A stretch of 64,000 nucleotides of DNA from Hyphomicrobiales bacterium (GCA_900471515.1 UCFC01000004.1:202855-266854); one strand, 5' to 3'; numbered from the stretch's first letter, positions 25,209 through 34,166 are shown. Made by a program: numbers and translations. Notes: generated by a model from the sequence alone, not told the origin.

Positions 25209-26159
25209 ATGCACAAGGTCATTTACGACACGGATCCGGGCGTCGACGATGCAATGGCGCTGCTTTTCCTGCACCGCCATCCCGAGATCGACCTGATCGG
25301 CATCACCACCGTCTTCGGCAATGCCTCGGTCGAGACGACGACGCGCAACGCGCTGTTCCTGAAACGGGAATGGGATATTCCGGCGCCGGTCGCCAAGGGC
25401 GCCAGCGTCACCATCGATCCCGCCCGCCGGGAGCGGCCCTGGCCGACCATGGTGCATGGCGAGAACGGCCTCGGCGACATGCCGGTGCCGGAGACGATCG
25501 ACCTGCCGGTCGATCCGCGCCCGGCGCATCGCTTCATCATCGAGACCGTGCGCGCCAATCCGGGCGAGGTGACGCTGGTGGCCGTCGGCCGCATGACGAA
25601 CCTCGCGCTGGCGCTGAAGGAAGACCCCGAGATTGCCAGCCTCGTGAAGGGCGTCGTCATCATGGGCGGTAACTTCTATGTGCCGGGCAATGTCTCGCCG
25701 GTGGCCGAAGCCAATATTCACGGCGATCCGGAAGCGGCCGATATCGTCATGACCGCGCCGTGGAAGGTGGTCGTCATCGGCCTCGATGTGACCGCGATCA
25801 CGACGATGAGCCGCTCCTATCTGCGCGACATGGCGGCAAAGGGCGACAAGGCGGTCAGGCAGCTCGACGAGCTTTCGCAATCCTATATCGATTTCTACAA
25901 GCATGCGGTCGAAGACGGCATGATGGTGCATGACAGCTGCGCTGCCGTCTATGTCGTGGCGCCGGACCTGTTTTCGACGATCACCGGTCCGGTGCGCGTC
26001 GTCTGCGGCGGCATTGCCGACGGGCAGACGGTCGTCAAGCCGGACGGCCGCCGCTTCCCGCCGGGCGACTGGGACGGCCTGCCGAGCCAGGTCGTGGCCA
26101 CCGGCATCGAATCGGAAAAGGTGCTCGATCTGATCCGCGACACGCTTCTGCGCGCCTGA
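25209..26159 (+). CDS. Nucleoside hydrolase (inosine-uridine preferring type)
   Basis: A 316-residue N-ribohydrolase that splits nucleosides into base and ribose. The Ca2+-binding signature DTDPGVDDAMALL is at residues 7-19. The central VIMGGNFYVPGNVSPVAEANI and the C-terminal HDSCAAVYVVAPDLF are also typical, with the second metal-binding Asp in HDS. The length is normal for the family. GAGGATACAC precedes the ATG. It lies alone between cobE and cobA and interrupts the cobalamin genes; a hairpin follows. Confidence 0.92.
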   Translation: MHKVIYDTDPGVDDAMALLFLHRHPEIDLIGITTVFGNASVETTTRNALFLKREWDIPAPVAKGASVTIDPARRERPWPTMVHGENGLGDMPVPETIDLPVDPRPAHRFIIETVRANPGEVTLVAVGRMTNLALALKEDPEIASLVKGVVIMGGNFYVPGNVSPVAEANIHGDPEAADIVMTAPWKVVVIGLDVTAITTMSRSYLRDMAAKGDKAVRQLDELSQSYIDFYKHAVEDGMMVHDSCAAVYVVAPDLFSTITGPVRVVCGGIADGQTVVKPDGRRFPPGDWDGLPSQVVATGIESEKVLDLIRDTLLRA

Positions 26160-26167
26160 ACGGCCTT

Positions 26168-26202
26168 GACCGGCCGGCCGCGTTCCGCGCCGCCGGCCGG
26201 TC
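26168..26202 (+). terminator. GC-rich hairpin after the nucleoside hydrolase gene
   Basis: GACCGGCCGG (26168-26177) pairs perfectly with CCGGCCGGTC (26193-26202). The stop codon is eight bases upstream. The following bases (CTTCATTCC) are only weakly U-rich, so it may be a poor intrinsic terminator or a 3' stabiliser. Confidence 0.5.
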
Positions 26203-26354
26203 CTTCATTCCGGAGCCCGATCAATCGCTTGGCCGGATTTCCTGCGGGTTTGATTCCGCTTCCTGCGACGTTGATTCAACGGCGTTTCGTCAACTTGCGG
26301 TGCGCGACTTCTGATTCCGTTGACCTCGCCATCCGGCGGGCCTAGATCAACGGG

Positions 26355-27203
26355 ATGATCGATAGCGCATTCTCACATCTGCCGTCGCTGGAGCCGGGCA
26401 GCGTCTGGCTCGTTGGCGCCGGTCCGGGCGATCCGGGCCTGCTGACCCTGCTTGCCGCGCGCGGGCTCGCGCAGGCCGACGTGATCGTGCATGACGCGCT
26501 GGTCAACGAGGACTGTCTGAAGCTCGCCCGTTCCGGCTCCGAGCTGGAATATGCCGGCAAACGCGGCGGCAAGCCTTCGGCCCGGCAGCGGGACATCTCG
26601 CTGCGGCTGGTGGAACTGGCGCGCGCGGGCAAGCGGGTGCTGCGGCTGAAGGGCGGCGATCCCTTCGTCTTCGGGCGGGGCGGGGAAGAGGCGCTGACGC
26701 TGGTCGAGCACAATATCCCCTTCCGCATCGTGCCGGGCATCACCGCCGGCATCGGCGGCCTTGCCTATGCCGGCATTCCGGTGACGCATCGCGAGATCAA
26801 CCATGCCGTGACGTTTCTGACCGGCCACGATTCCTCCGGCATCGTGCCGGACGCGATCGACTGGGAGGCGATCGGCAGGGGCTCGCCCGTCATCGTCATC
26901 TATATGGCGATGAAACATATCGCCCAGATCAGCGCCAATCTCATCGCGTCCGGCCGTTCCGCATCCGAACCCGTGGCCTTCGTCTGCAATGCGGCGACCG
27001 GCGCTCAGCAGGTGCTGGAGACGACGCTCGGGCAGGCGCCCGAAGCGGTCGCCGCCTCCGGGCTGGAGCCGCCGGCAATCGTCGTCGTCGGCGAGGTGGT
27101 GCGGCTGCGCGCCTCGCTCGACTGGCTCGGCGCGCTCGGCGGGCGCCGCCTGCAGCCCGATCCTTTCCGCCGTGCCGACGGCCGGGGAAAGGAGACGGCA
27201 TGA
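26355..27203 (+). CDS. cobA: Uroporphyrinogen-III C-methyltransferase
   Basis: A 282-residue SAM-dependent methyltransferase (SUMT) that makes precorrin-2, the branch point to cobalamin and siroheme. The N-terminal SAM-binding signature is VGAGPGDPGLLTLLAARGL, and the second family signature is LKGGDPFVFGRGGEEA. It continues with PFRIVPGITAGIGGLAYAGIP. Single-domain length, without the siroheme CysG fusion. First gene of a four-gene unit; ATGA overlap with cobB. No B12 riboswitch is visible in the 195-base gap upstream, so control differs from cobP. Confidence 0.95.
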   Translation: MIDSAFSHLPSLEPGSVWLVGAGPGDPGLLTLLAARGLAQADVIVHDALVNEDCLKLARSGSELEYAGKRGGKPSARQRDISLRLVELARAGKRVLRLKGGDPFVFGRGGEEALTLVEHNIPFRIVPGITAGIGGLAYAGIPVTHREINHAVTFLTGHDSSGIVPDAIDWEAIGRGSPVIVIYMAMKHIAQISANLIASGRSASEPVAFVCNAATGAQQVLETTLGQAPEAVAASGLEPPAIVVVGEVVRLRASLDWLGALGGRRLQPDPFRRADGRGKETA

Positions 27204-28507
27204 GCGGGCTTCTGATCGCGGCGCCTTCCTCCGGTTCCGGCAAGACGACGGTAACGCTCGGGCTGCTGCGGGCGCTGCGCGATCGCGGCGTGGCGGTGGC
27301 GCCCGGCAAGGCCGGGCCTGACTATATCGACCCGGCGTTCCACGCGGCGGCAAGCGGCGCGCACTGCCTGAATTTCGATCCCTGGGGCATGCGGCCGGAG
27401 CTGATCTCGGCCAATGCGACGCTGCACCGTTCCGGCGACCGCATCCTGCTCATCGAGGGCATGATGGGCCTTTTCGACGGGGCGGCGGACGGACACGGCA
27501 CGGCGGCGGAACTTGCCGCGCAGCTCGGGCTTTCGGTCGTGCTCGTCGTCGATGCCTCGCGCCTGTCGCAATCCGTGGCGCCGCTGGTCAGCGGTTTTGC
27601 CGGTTTCCGGGCCGACGTGCGCATTGCCGGCGTCATCCTCAACAAGGTCGGCAGCGACCGGCACGAGGCGATGCTGCGCCAGGCGCTGGACAAGATCCGC
27701 ATGCCCGTCGTCGCCGTCATCCGCAAGGATGCGATGCTGGCGCTGCCGGAGCGGCATCTGGGGCTGGTGCAGGCGGGTGAACACGCCGCGCTCGAGGAAT
27801 TCATCGACAACGCGGCCGCAGCCGTTTCGGAAGAGTGCAATTTCGAATTCCTGCTGCGCATCGCCCGCCAGGGGCTGAACCGGCCCTCGGCGGCCAATAT
27901 TGCCCGGCTGATGCCCTTCGGCAGCCGCATTGCCGTTGCCCGCGATATCGCCTTCGCCTTCTGCTACGAGCATATGCTGCTCGGCTGGCGGCGGCGCGGG
28001 GCGGAGATTTCCTTCTTCTCGCCGCTGGCCGACGAGGCGCCGGCGGCCGATGCCGATGCGATCTACCTGCCGGGCGGCTATCCCGAGCTGCATGCGGGCA
28101 AGCTTGCGGGCGCGGGCAATTTTGCGGCTGCGATGAAGGCTGCGGCCGCGCGCGGCGTGCGCATCTACGGCGAATGCGGCGGCTATATGGTGCTCGGCGA
28201 CGGACTGATAGACGGGGCGGGCGGGCGCCATGAAATGCTCGGCCTGCTGCCTGTCGTGACCAGCTACGAGAAGCGCGAGCGGCATCTCGGCTACCGGCGG
28301 GTGACGCCGCTCGAAGGCGCGTTTTTCGACAGGCCGATGGCGGCGCATGAATTCCACTACTCGACCATCGTTTCCGAAGGCGAGGCCGACCGGCTGTTTG
28401 CGGCGCGGGATGCGCTCGGCAACGATCTCGGCCCTGCCGGTCTGAGGCGCGGGCAGGTGGCCGGCTCCTACATGCACCTCATCGATCTGGCGGGAGCTGC
28501 CGCATGA
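27200..28507 (+). CDS. cobB: Hydrogenobyrinic/cobyrinic acid a,c-diamide synthase
   Basis: A 435-residue glutamine amidotransferase that amidates side chains a and c of hydrogenobyrinic acid. The N-terminal P-loop is APSSGSGKTTVTLG at residues 7-20. The ATP/substrate region includes PGKAGPDYIDPAFH and LLIEGMMGLFDG. The C-terminal GATase domain carries the nucleophile Cys in YGECGGYMVLG and a terminal His in GSYMHLI. The length is typical. Coupled to cobA and cobC by four-base ATGA overlaps. Confidence 0.95.
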   Translation: MSGLLIAAPSSGSGKTTVTLGLLRALRDRGVAVAPGKAGPDYIDPAFHAAASGAHCLNFDPWGMRPELISANATLHRSGDRILLIEGMMGLFDGAADGHGTAAELAAQLGLSVVLVVDASRLSQSVAPLVSGFAGFRADVRIAGVILNKVGSDRHEAMLRQALDKIRMPVVAVIRKDAMLALPERHLGLVQAGEHAALEEFIDNAAAAVSEECNFEFLLRIARQGLNRPSAANIARLMPFGSRIAVARDIAFAFCYEHMLLGWRRRGAEISFFSPLADEAPAADADAIYLPGGYPELHAGKLAGAGNFAAAMKAAAARGVRIYGECGGYMVLGDGLIDGAGGRHEMLGLLPVVTSYEKRERHLGYRRVTPLEGAFFDRPMAAHEFHYSTIVSEGEADRLFAARDALGNDLGPAGLRRGQVAGSYMHLIDLAGAAA

Positions 28508-29505
28508 ATGCGCCGATCGTGCATGGCGGCGGCATTACGGCCGCGGCGGCCAGCTTCGGCGGCCGCGTGGAGGACTGGCTCGACCTTTCGACCGGCATCA
28601 ATCCCAATCCGGTGGCGCTGCCGCAGATTCCGCCGCGGGTCTGGCACCGGCTGCCGGACCGGCACCTTGTCGAGACGGCGCGCCATGCGGCGCGCGACCA
28701 CTATCGCAGCGGCGCGATCCTGCCGCTGCCGGTTCCGGGCACGCAGTCGGTGATCCAGCTTCTGCCGCGCCTGGCGCCGGCGGGCCGGCGGGTGGCGATC
28801 CTTTCGCCGACCTACGGGGAATATGCGCGGGCTTTCGGCGCTGCCGGTTTTGCGGTCGATACGGTCGGCGGGATCGACGAGATCGGGCCGGAGCACGGGC
28901 TGGCCGTCGTCGTCAATCCGAACAATCCGGACGGCCGGGTCCATGCCGCCGACAGGCTGGAAGAACTGCATGCCCGGCTGAAGGCGGGCGGCGGTTTTCT
29001 CGTGGTCGACGAGGCGTTCGGGGATACGAGCCCGGAAACGAGCCTTGCGCCGCGCGCGGCCGGTCTCGCAAACCTCATCATCTTCCGCTCCTTCGGGAAG
29101 TTCTTCGGTCTTGCGGGGCTCAGGCTCGGCTTTGCCATTGCGCGGGGCGACATTCTCATGCGCCTGGAGGACTGGCTCGGCCCCTGGGCCGTCTCGGGGC
29201 CGGCGCTTGCACTTGCCGGTTCGCTGCTGAATTCGGACGTTTCGCCGATTGCCCGCTCGATCGGCGAGCGGCAGAAAGCCCTTCATGCCGTGCTTGCCGG
29301 GGCGGGGCTTGCCGTTGCCGGCGGCACGCCGTTGTTTGCGCTCGTTGCCGATGCCGGGGCCGGCGACATTTACACCGAACTCTGCCGCCATCATATTCTC
29401 GTACGCCGATTCGACTACGCGCCGGACTGGCTGCGCTTCGGCCTGGCGCCGGATGTTTCTGACGATGCAAGACTGGCTGCTGCCCTTCGGAGCTTTACCC
29501 GATGA
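28504..29505 (+). CDS. cobC: L-threonine-O-3-phosphate decarboxylase
   Basis: A 333-residue class I PLP-dependent aminotransferase-fold enzyme (CobC/CobD-Salmonella group). It produces (R)-1-amino-2-propanol phosphate, the linker of the cobalamin nucleotide loop. The N-terminal HGGGITAAAASFGG and LDLSTGINPNP are typical. The PLP-binding Lys is in FRSFGKFFGLAGLRLGF, and the Asp that holds the pyridine nitrogen is in LVVDEAFGD. It lies between cobB and cobD, overlapping both by four bases. Confidence 0.93.
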   Translation: MNAPIVHGGGITAAAASFGGRVEDWLDLSTGINPNPVALPQIPPRVWHRLPDRHLVETARHAARDHYRSGAILPLPVPGTQSVIQLLPRLAPAGRRVAILSPTYGEYARAFGAAGFAVDTVGGIDEIGPEHGLAVVVNPNNPDGRVHAADRLEELHARLKAGGGFLVVDEAFGDTSPETSLAPRAAGLANLIIFRSFGKFFGLAGLRLGFAIARGDILMRLEDWLGPWAVSGPALALAGSLLNSDVSPIARSIGERQKALHAVLAGAGLAVAGGTPLFALVADAGAGDIYTELCRHHILVRRFDYAPDWLRFGLAPDVSDDARLAAALRSFTR

Positions 29506-30482
29506 ATCTGGATGAACATTTTCTCGTGCTGGTTCTGGCGCTGCTGCTCGACCGCATTATCGGCGATCCGCAATGGCTGTGGATGCGCGTGCCGCATCCG
29601 GTCGCGATCTTCGGCCGGGCGATCGGCTATTTCGACCAGCATTTCAACCGCGAGATCCTCAGCAAGGCGCAGCGCAAGCAGAACGGCGTGGTGGCGATCC
29701 TGGCGCTCTCGGCGCTCGCCGTCGTCACCGGTGTCGTGCTGCACTGGTTCCTGATGCTCTTCGGCCCGATCGGCATCCTGGTCGAAATCTTCTGCGTGGC
29801 GATCTTCCTGGCGCAGAAGAGCCTGTCGGACCATGTCGCGGCGGTCGTCACCGCGCTCAGAAGCGAAGGGCTCGTGGGCGGGCGCAAGGCGGTGTCGCGC
29901 ATCGTCGGGCGCGATCCGGAAACGCTGGACGAGCCTGCCGTCTGCCGCGCGGCGATCGAAAGCCTTGCGGAGAATTTCTCCGACGGCGTCGTGGCGCCGG
30001 CGCTCTGGTATGCGATCTTCGGCCTGCCGGGCCTGTTCTTCTACAAGATGCTGAACACGGCGGATTCGATGATCGGCCACCGCTCGGAAAAATACGTCGA
30101 TTTCGGCTGGGCCTCGGCGCGGCTCGACGATATCGCCAACTGGCCGGCCGCGCGCCTCTCCATCCTGCTGATTGCCGTCGGCGCCGGCATCCGCCGCGGC
30201 ACCTCGGCTTTCCGCGATGCCTTCAAGGTCGGTATCCGCGACGGCAAGCTGCACCGCTCGCCGAATTCCGGCCGCCCGGAAGCGGCCATGGCCGGCGCGC
30301 TCGATCTGCAGCTTGCCGGCCCGCGCGTCTATTCCGGCATGGTGGTGCGCGAGCCGATGATCAATGGCACGGGCCGCGACGTGGCGACGGCCGGCGACGT
30401 CGAGGACGGGATCTCCGTCTTCCAGGCAAGCTGCATGGCGCTGACGCTGCTTGTCTTCGTGGGTTTCGTCTGCCTGCTCTAG
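29502..30482 (+). CDS. cobD: Adenosylcobinamide-phosphate synthase
   Basis: A 326-residue integral membrane protein (CbiB family) that attaches aminopropanol phosphate to adenosylcobyric acid. Landmarks include LLLDRIIGDPQWLWMRVPHP near the N-terminus, SLAENFSDGVVAPALWYAIF and the closing segment SVFQASCMALTLLVFVGF. Four to five hydrophobic segments are visible. In aerobic-pathway naming this is CobD. Last gene of the cobABCD unit. Its stop shares CTAG with the convergent MFS gene. Confidence 0.95.
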   Translation: MNLDEHFLVLVLALLLDRIIGDPQWLWMRVPHPVAIFGRAIGYFDQHFNREILSKAQRKQNGVVAILALSALAVVTGVVLHWFLMLFGPIGILVEIFCVAIFLAQKSLSDHVAAVVTALRSEGLVGGRKAVSRIVGRDPETLDEPAVCRAAIESLAENFSDGVVAPALWYAIFGLPGLFFYKMLNTADSMIGHRSEKYVDFGWASARLDDIANWPAARLSILLIAVGAGIRRGTSAFRDAFKVGIRDGKLHRSPNSGRPEAAMAGALDLQLAGPRVYSGMVVREPMINGTGRDVATAGDVEDGISVFQASCMALTLLVFVGFVCLL

Positions 30483-31651
30483 GCTTGCCGCCGGACGACC
30501 AGAAACATTGCCAGCACGCCACTCAGCAGGCCGAGCGAGAGCGGCAGGCCGTGATGGCCGATCATCTGCATCGCCAGGCCCGTTGCGGGTGAACCTGCAA
30601 TGCCGCCGAGGCCCCAGACGAGGGCGAAGGCGGCGTTGCCGGCGATCAGCGACTGGCCGGTGAAGCGCTCGCCGAGCTGGATCAGCGACAGGGTGTAGAG
30701 GCCGAAGGAGACGCCGCCCCAGAGGAAGAAGAGCGGCCAGATGAGCCATGTGCCGAAGGCGACCGGCAGGAGCAGGCTGCCGGCAAGCGAGGCGAGCGCG
30801 CAGAAGAGCAGGGTGGGGCGCGAGCCGAACTGTTCGGCGAGGCGGCCGAGCACGATCTGCAGCGCGGCATTGCCGGCGATGAAGCAGGTGATCAGCGCGG
30901 CGATATGCTGTTCCGGGCTGGCGAGGGCAGCGCCATAGACGGCGAAGAGGGCAAGCAGGATCTGCTCGAAGCCGGCGGCGACGAAGACGGCGAAGAGCAG
31001 GAGCGGCGCCAGCACGAAGACGGCGGCGACGGAGGTCGCTTCGCCTTCCTGCGGCATGTCGGGCAGGCGTCTTGAAACGGCCAGCACGATCAGGCCGCAG
31101 AGGAGGAAGGCTGCGATGCCGATCAGGAAGGGCGGCCAGCCCTCGGTGCCGGCAAGCCCGAGCGTGAGCGGGCCGATGGCGAAGCCGCCGGAGACGACCG
31201 ACGAATAGAGGCCCATGATGCGGCCGCGGCGCCGGGCGGGCGTGACGGCGAGCAGCCAGGTTTCGCTGATGACGTAAAGCGGATTGGCGAAGGCGCCGAG
31301 CAGGAAGCGCAGCGGCATCCAGGCCCAGACCTGCTGTATCGACGCGATGCCCGTCAGGCTGACGGCGGCGAGGATCGAGCACAGGATGGCGAGGCGCCCG
31401 CCGCCGATACGGCGCGAGAGCGCGGGAATGACGGGGGCGGAGACGATGAAGCCAAGCGGTGTCATCGCCGCCGACAGGCCGATGAGGCCGGAGATTACGC
31501 CCTGCCGCTCCAGGATGAAGCTCAGGAGCGGATAGGTCAGGCCCTGCGCCATCGCAAAGACCGTGACCGTGGCGATAATGCCGGCCATCGCCGCCGAGCG
31601 GACGCGGCCGCCGGTCGTTGCGGCAAGGGGCAGAAGGCGCTCGTCGGCCAT
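30479..31651 (-). CDS. MFS transporter (YcaD-like)
   Basis: A 12-segment major facilitator of 390 residues. The A-motif region between helices 2 and 3 reads PALSRRIGGGRLAI, and the second half has LGRLAEQFGSRPTLL. The sequence resembles the YcaD/CsbX-type group of drug/metabolite exporters, but the substrate is unknown. The preferred start is the Met at 31651, one base after the stop of the DUF1127 gene; an upstream Met at 31658-31660 would overlap that gene. The two are therefore probably one transcript with coupled translation. Confidence 0.85.
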   Translation of the reverse strand: MADERLLPLAATTGGRVRSAAMAGIIATVTVFAMAQGLTYPLLSFILERQGVISGLIGLSAAMTPLGFIVSAPVIPALSRRIGGGRLAILCSILAAVSLTGIASIQQVWAWMPLRFLLGAFANPLYVISETWLLAVTPARRRGRIMGLYSSVVSGGFAIGPLTLGLAGTEGWPPFLIGIAAFLLCGLIVLAVSRRLPDMPQEGEATSVAAVFVLAPLLLFAVFVAAGFEQILLALFAVYGAALASPEQHIAALITCFIAGNAALQIVLGRLAEQFGSRPTLLFCALASLAGSLLLPVAFGTWLIWPLFFLWGGVSFGLYTLSLIQLGERFTGQSLIAGNAAFALVWGLGGIAGSPATGLAMQMIGHHGLPLSLGLLSGVLAMFLVVRRQA

Positions 31652-31652
31652 C

Positions 31653-31856
31653 TTACACATGCCAGAAGAAGCCGGCGGTCTCGCAACCTGCCTGTTGCGG
31701 CGGCAGGCCGATATCGTCGAGCAGGGCGGGGCTGATTTTCGACCTCCGCTTCCAATCCCGGCGGATGCGGATGCGCCCGAACCGGCGCGCGATTGCGCCT
31801 CGCAGGTTGATGCGATCGTGGTGGGGCGCGCATGTGAGGGTGCGGCAAGCGCTCAT
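31653..31856 (-). CDS. DUF1127 small protein coupled to an MFS gene
   Basis: A 67-residue basic protein starting MSACRTLTCAPHHDRINL. A DUF1127-like core follows: RRFGRIRIRRDWKRRSKI and LLDDIGLP. GGAGGTCATC precedes the ATG at 31856. The last codon lies one base before the MFS start, so the pair is likely coupled. This is the third DUF1127-type gene in the window, and unlike the 1848 gene it has no visible VtlR-type box upstream. Function unknown. Confidence 0.7.
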   Translation of the reverse strand: MSACRTLTCAPHHDRINLRGAIARRFGRIRIRRDWKRRSKISPALLDDIGLPPQQAGCETAGFFWHV

Positions 31857-31993
31857 GATGACCTCCATCGGGCTTGAGGGCTCGCAAGCTTTCGGCTGCG
31901 AACAGGCCCGGAGTCTGGCGAAGGCGCGGCGCGGCGTCCTTAAGCCCTTCCAAATTGTTCGCAAAAACTTCCAAAGCGATTATAGATGCGCCC

Positions 31994-33502
31994 ATGCAGG
32001 GAGCGCGTTTTGCCTTTGGTCCGTTCGTGCTTGATCCGGATGCGGGGACGCTTTTTCGGGGCGGCGAACCCGTTGCCGTCGGGCATCGCGGGGTCGGGCT
32101 GCTGGCGGCTCTCGTCGGGCGGGCCGGCGAAATAGTCGCCAAGGCCGAGCTGATGGAGGCGGCCTGGCCGGGCATGGCGGTGGAGGAGGGCAATCTCACC
32201 GTCCAGATCGCGCAGCTGCGCAAGCTGCTCGGGCCGGCCGAAGGCGGCGGCGAGTGGATATCGACGGTTCCGCGCATCGGCTATCGTTTCCTGGGGGCCG
32301 TCAGGCCGCTTGCCGGCGCGAAGCAGAAATTTCTGCCGCTGCCCGACAAGCCTTCGATCGCCGTTCTGCCCTTCGTCCATGTCGGCAGCGAGCTGGATCA
32401 GGGCTTTTTCGCCGACGGCCTGACCGAAGACCTGATTACCGATCTCTCGCGCATGCCGGGCCTGTTCGTCATCGCCCGCAACTCGTCCTTCGCCTACAGG
32501 GGAAAGGCGATGGACGTGCGTGACATCGCCGGGGAACTGGGCGTGCGCTACCTGCTCAACGGCAGCGCAAGGCGGGCGGCCGGCCGTGTGCGCATCAATG
32601 CGCAGCTGGTGGATGCCGCCACCGGCGAGCATCTCTGGGCGGAGCGTTTCGATCGCGGTCTCGACGATATTTTTGCCGTTCAGGACGAGGTGACGGGCAA
32701 GATCGTCGAGGCGCTGCTCGGCCGGCTGCGGCCGCCATTGCCGCGCAACCGGCCGAAGAACCTCGAGGCCTACGATCTTTGCGTGCGGGCGCGCACGCTG
32801 ATGGACGATGCGCCGCAGGCGGCCCGCGAAACGCAGCTGATGCTCAGGCGGGCGATTGCGCTCGACCCCGGTTATGCCGAGGCGCACCGCTGGCTGGCGC
32901 TCAACCACTGGATGGGATGGGTGCATAGCGGCGGGCCGACCGAAGCCGATCGCGCCATCGCGCTGGAACTGGCGCGCAGGGCCGTGGCGCTCGATGCCAA
33001 CGATGCCGGCTGCCGCTGGGTGCTGGCTTACCTGCTGGCCTATGAGCGCAGCTTTGCCGACGCGGATGCGGAATTCGAAAAGGCGCTCGCGCTCGACCCG
33101 AACGAGGCCGATACCTGGGCGGCGCTGTCGGATATCCGTGTTCTCGCCGGGCGCATCGACGAAGGCCTGGCCCATATCGGCAAGGCCTTCCGGCTGAACC
33201 CGTTTCCGGCCAGCTGGTACTATCTGACGCTCGGCCAGGCACAATATGCCGCCCGCGACTATGAGGCCGTCGTCGAGACGCTGAGGAAGGAAGAGACCTA
33301 TCGCACCAGCTCACGCCGCTTTCTGGCGGCAGGCCTTGCCCAGCTCGGCCGGCTGGAGGAGGCGCGTGCGGAGGTGGATCTGTTCCTCGTCGCCAACCCG
33401 CAATTTACGATCAGCCACTGGGCTGCGATGGAACCGTTCCGCGACGAGGCGACGCTTGCGCATTTCATCGACGGATACCGCAAGGCCGGTTTTCCCGAGT
33501 GA
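31994..33502 (+). CDS. Winged-helix / TolB-like / TPR protein (CadC-type, soluble)
   Basis: A 502-residue protein. Residues 1-100 are an OmpR/CadC-type winged helix (GPFVLDPDAGTLFRGGE, ELMEAAWPGMAVEEGNLTVQ, STVPRIGYRFLG). Residues 115-240 form the FlgO/TolB-like domain common in adenylate-cyclase-linked proteins (SIAVLPFVHVGSELDQGFFA, DGLTEDLITDLSRM). Residues 250-490 are TPR repeats with LDPNEADTWAALSDI. CadC proteins normally have a membrane helix; none is visible here, so it is probably a cytoplasmic regulator. I start at the Met at 31994; the frame opens at 31874. It is divergent from the DUF1127-MFS unit. Confidence 0.8.
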   Translation: MQGARFAFGPFVLDPDAGTLFRGGEPVAVGHRGVGLLAALVGRAGEIVAKAELMEAAWPGMAVEEGNLTVQIAQLRKLLGPAEGGGEWISTVPRIGYRFLGAVRPLAGAKQKFLPLPDKPSIAVLPFVHVGSELDQGFFADGLTEDLITDLSRMPGLFVIARNSSFAYRGKAMDVRDIAGELGVRYLLNGSARRAAGRVRINAQLVDAATGEHLWAERFDRGLDDIFAVQDEVTGKIVEALLGRLRPPLPRNRPKNLEAYDLCVRARTLMDDAPQAARETQLMLRRAIALDPGYAEAHRWLALNHWMGWVHSGGPTEADRAIALELARRAVALDANDAGCRWVLAYLLAYERSFADADAEFEKALALDPNEADTWAALSDIRVLAGRIDEGLAHIGKAFRLNPFPASWYYLTLGQAQYAARDYEAVVETLRKEETYRTSSRRFLAAGLAQLGRLEEARAEVDLFLVANPQFTISHWAAMEPFRDEATLAHFIDGYRKAGFPE

Positions 33503-33635
33503 CGGTCTGGCTCGTGACTGATCCCGTCCTGTTAAAAATGTGATTACCATTCGAGTTAAAGCAAAATAGGCAGTATTGTTGTAGTCTCTTCTCCTGTTGG
33601 GCAGAAAGCCTTTGGAATTCGACAGAGGGATTACT

Positions 33636-34064
33636 ATGAAGACGTTTTTCGCGGCTGCGACCGCAGTATTGTTGCTGCAGTTTTCTCCCGTTGCAGCCGA
33701 GGCGGCCACGCTGGTCGCCAATATCAGCCTCAGCAAGCAGACGATGACCGTGACCGAGAACGGCTGGGTCAAGTATCGCTGGAAAGTTTCGACGGCGCGC
33801 AAGGGTTATACCACGCCGACCGGCTCGTGGAGCGCCAAGTGGCTGTCGCGCGATCACCGCTCGAAGAAATACGACAATGCGCCGATGCCTTTCGCGGTGT
33901 TCTTCAACGGCGGTTATGCGGTGCACGGCACCTTCGACCGCAAGCGGCTCGGCACGCCGGCCTCGCATGGCTGCGTGCGCCTCGACCCCAACAATGCGGC
34001 GGAGTTTTTCGCGATGACGCAGGAAAACGGCCTTGCCAATACGCGCGTGGTCATCACGCACTAG
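33636..34064 (+). CDS. L,D-transpeptidase (YkuD/ErfK)
   Basis: A 142-residue exported enzyme with a signal peptide ending near AEA at residue 23. The YkuD domain has the signature H97-G and S-H111-G-C113-V-R (HGTFDRKRLGTPASHGCVRL). Cys113 is the nucleophile for 3-3 peptidoglycan cross-links or anchoring of outer membrane proteins. There is no LysM or peptidoglycan-binding domain, so this is the minimal form. The Met at 33636 starts the signal peptide. A palindromic repeat follows the stop directly. Confidence 0.92.
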   Translation: MKTFFAAATAVLLLQFSPVAAEAATLVANISLSKQTMTVTENGWVKYRWKVSTARKGYTTPTGSWSAKWLSRDHRSKKYDNAPMPFAVFFNGGYAVHGTFDRKRLGTPASHGCVRLDPNNAAEFFAMTQENGLANTRVVITH

Positions 34065-34166
34065 AGCAATTCCAGCAAAAGTGGGAACCGGTTTTGCGTC
34101 CGGAATTGCGGGGAAAACAATAAGCTAGAGCATTGAAGGCGACTCCGTTTTCGCCGGAAATGCTCC
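34064..34166. repeat. Alphaproteobacterial intergenic palindromic repeat
   Basis: GCAATTCC (34066-34073) plus GCAAAA (34075-34080) pair with TTTTGC (34092-34097) plus GGAATTGC (34102-34109). A second hairpin, GAGCATT...AATGCTC, spans 34128-34165. This tagged pair (AGAGCAATTCC and AGAGCATT) is a widespread rhizobial intergenic repeat. It lies between the convergent transpeptidase and fnrN genes and may terminate both. Confidence 0.75.
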
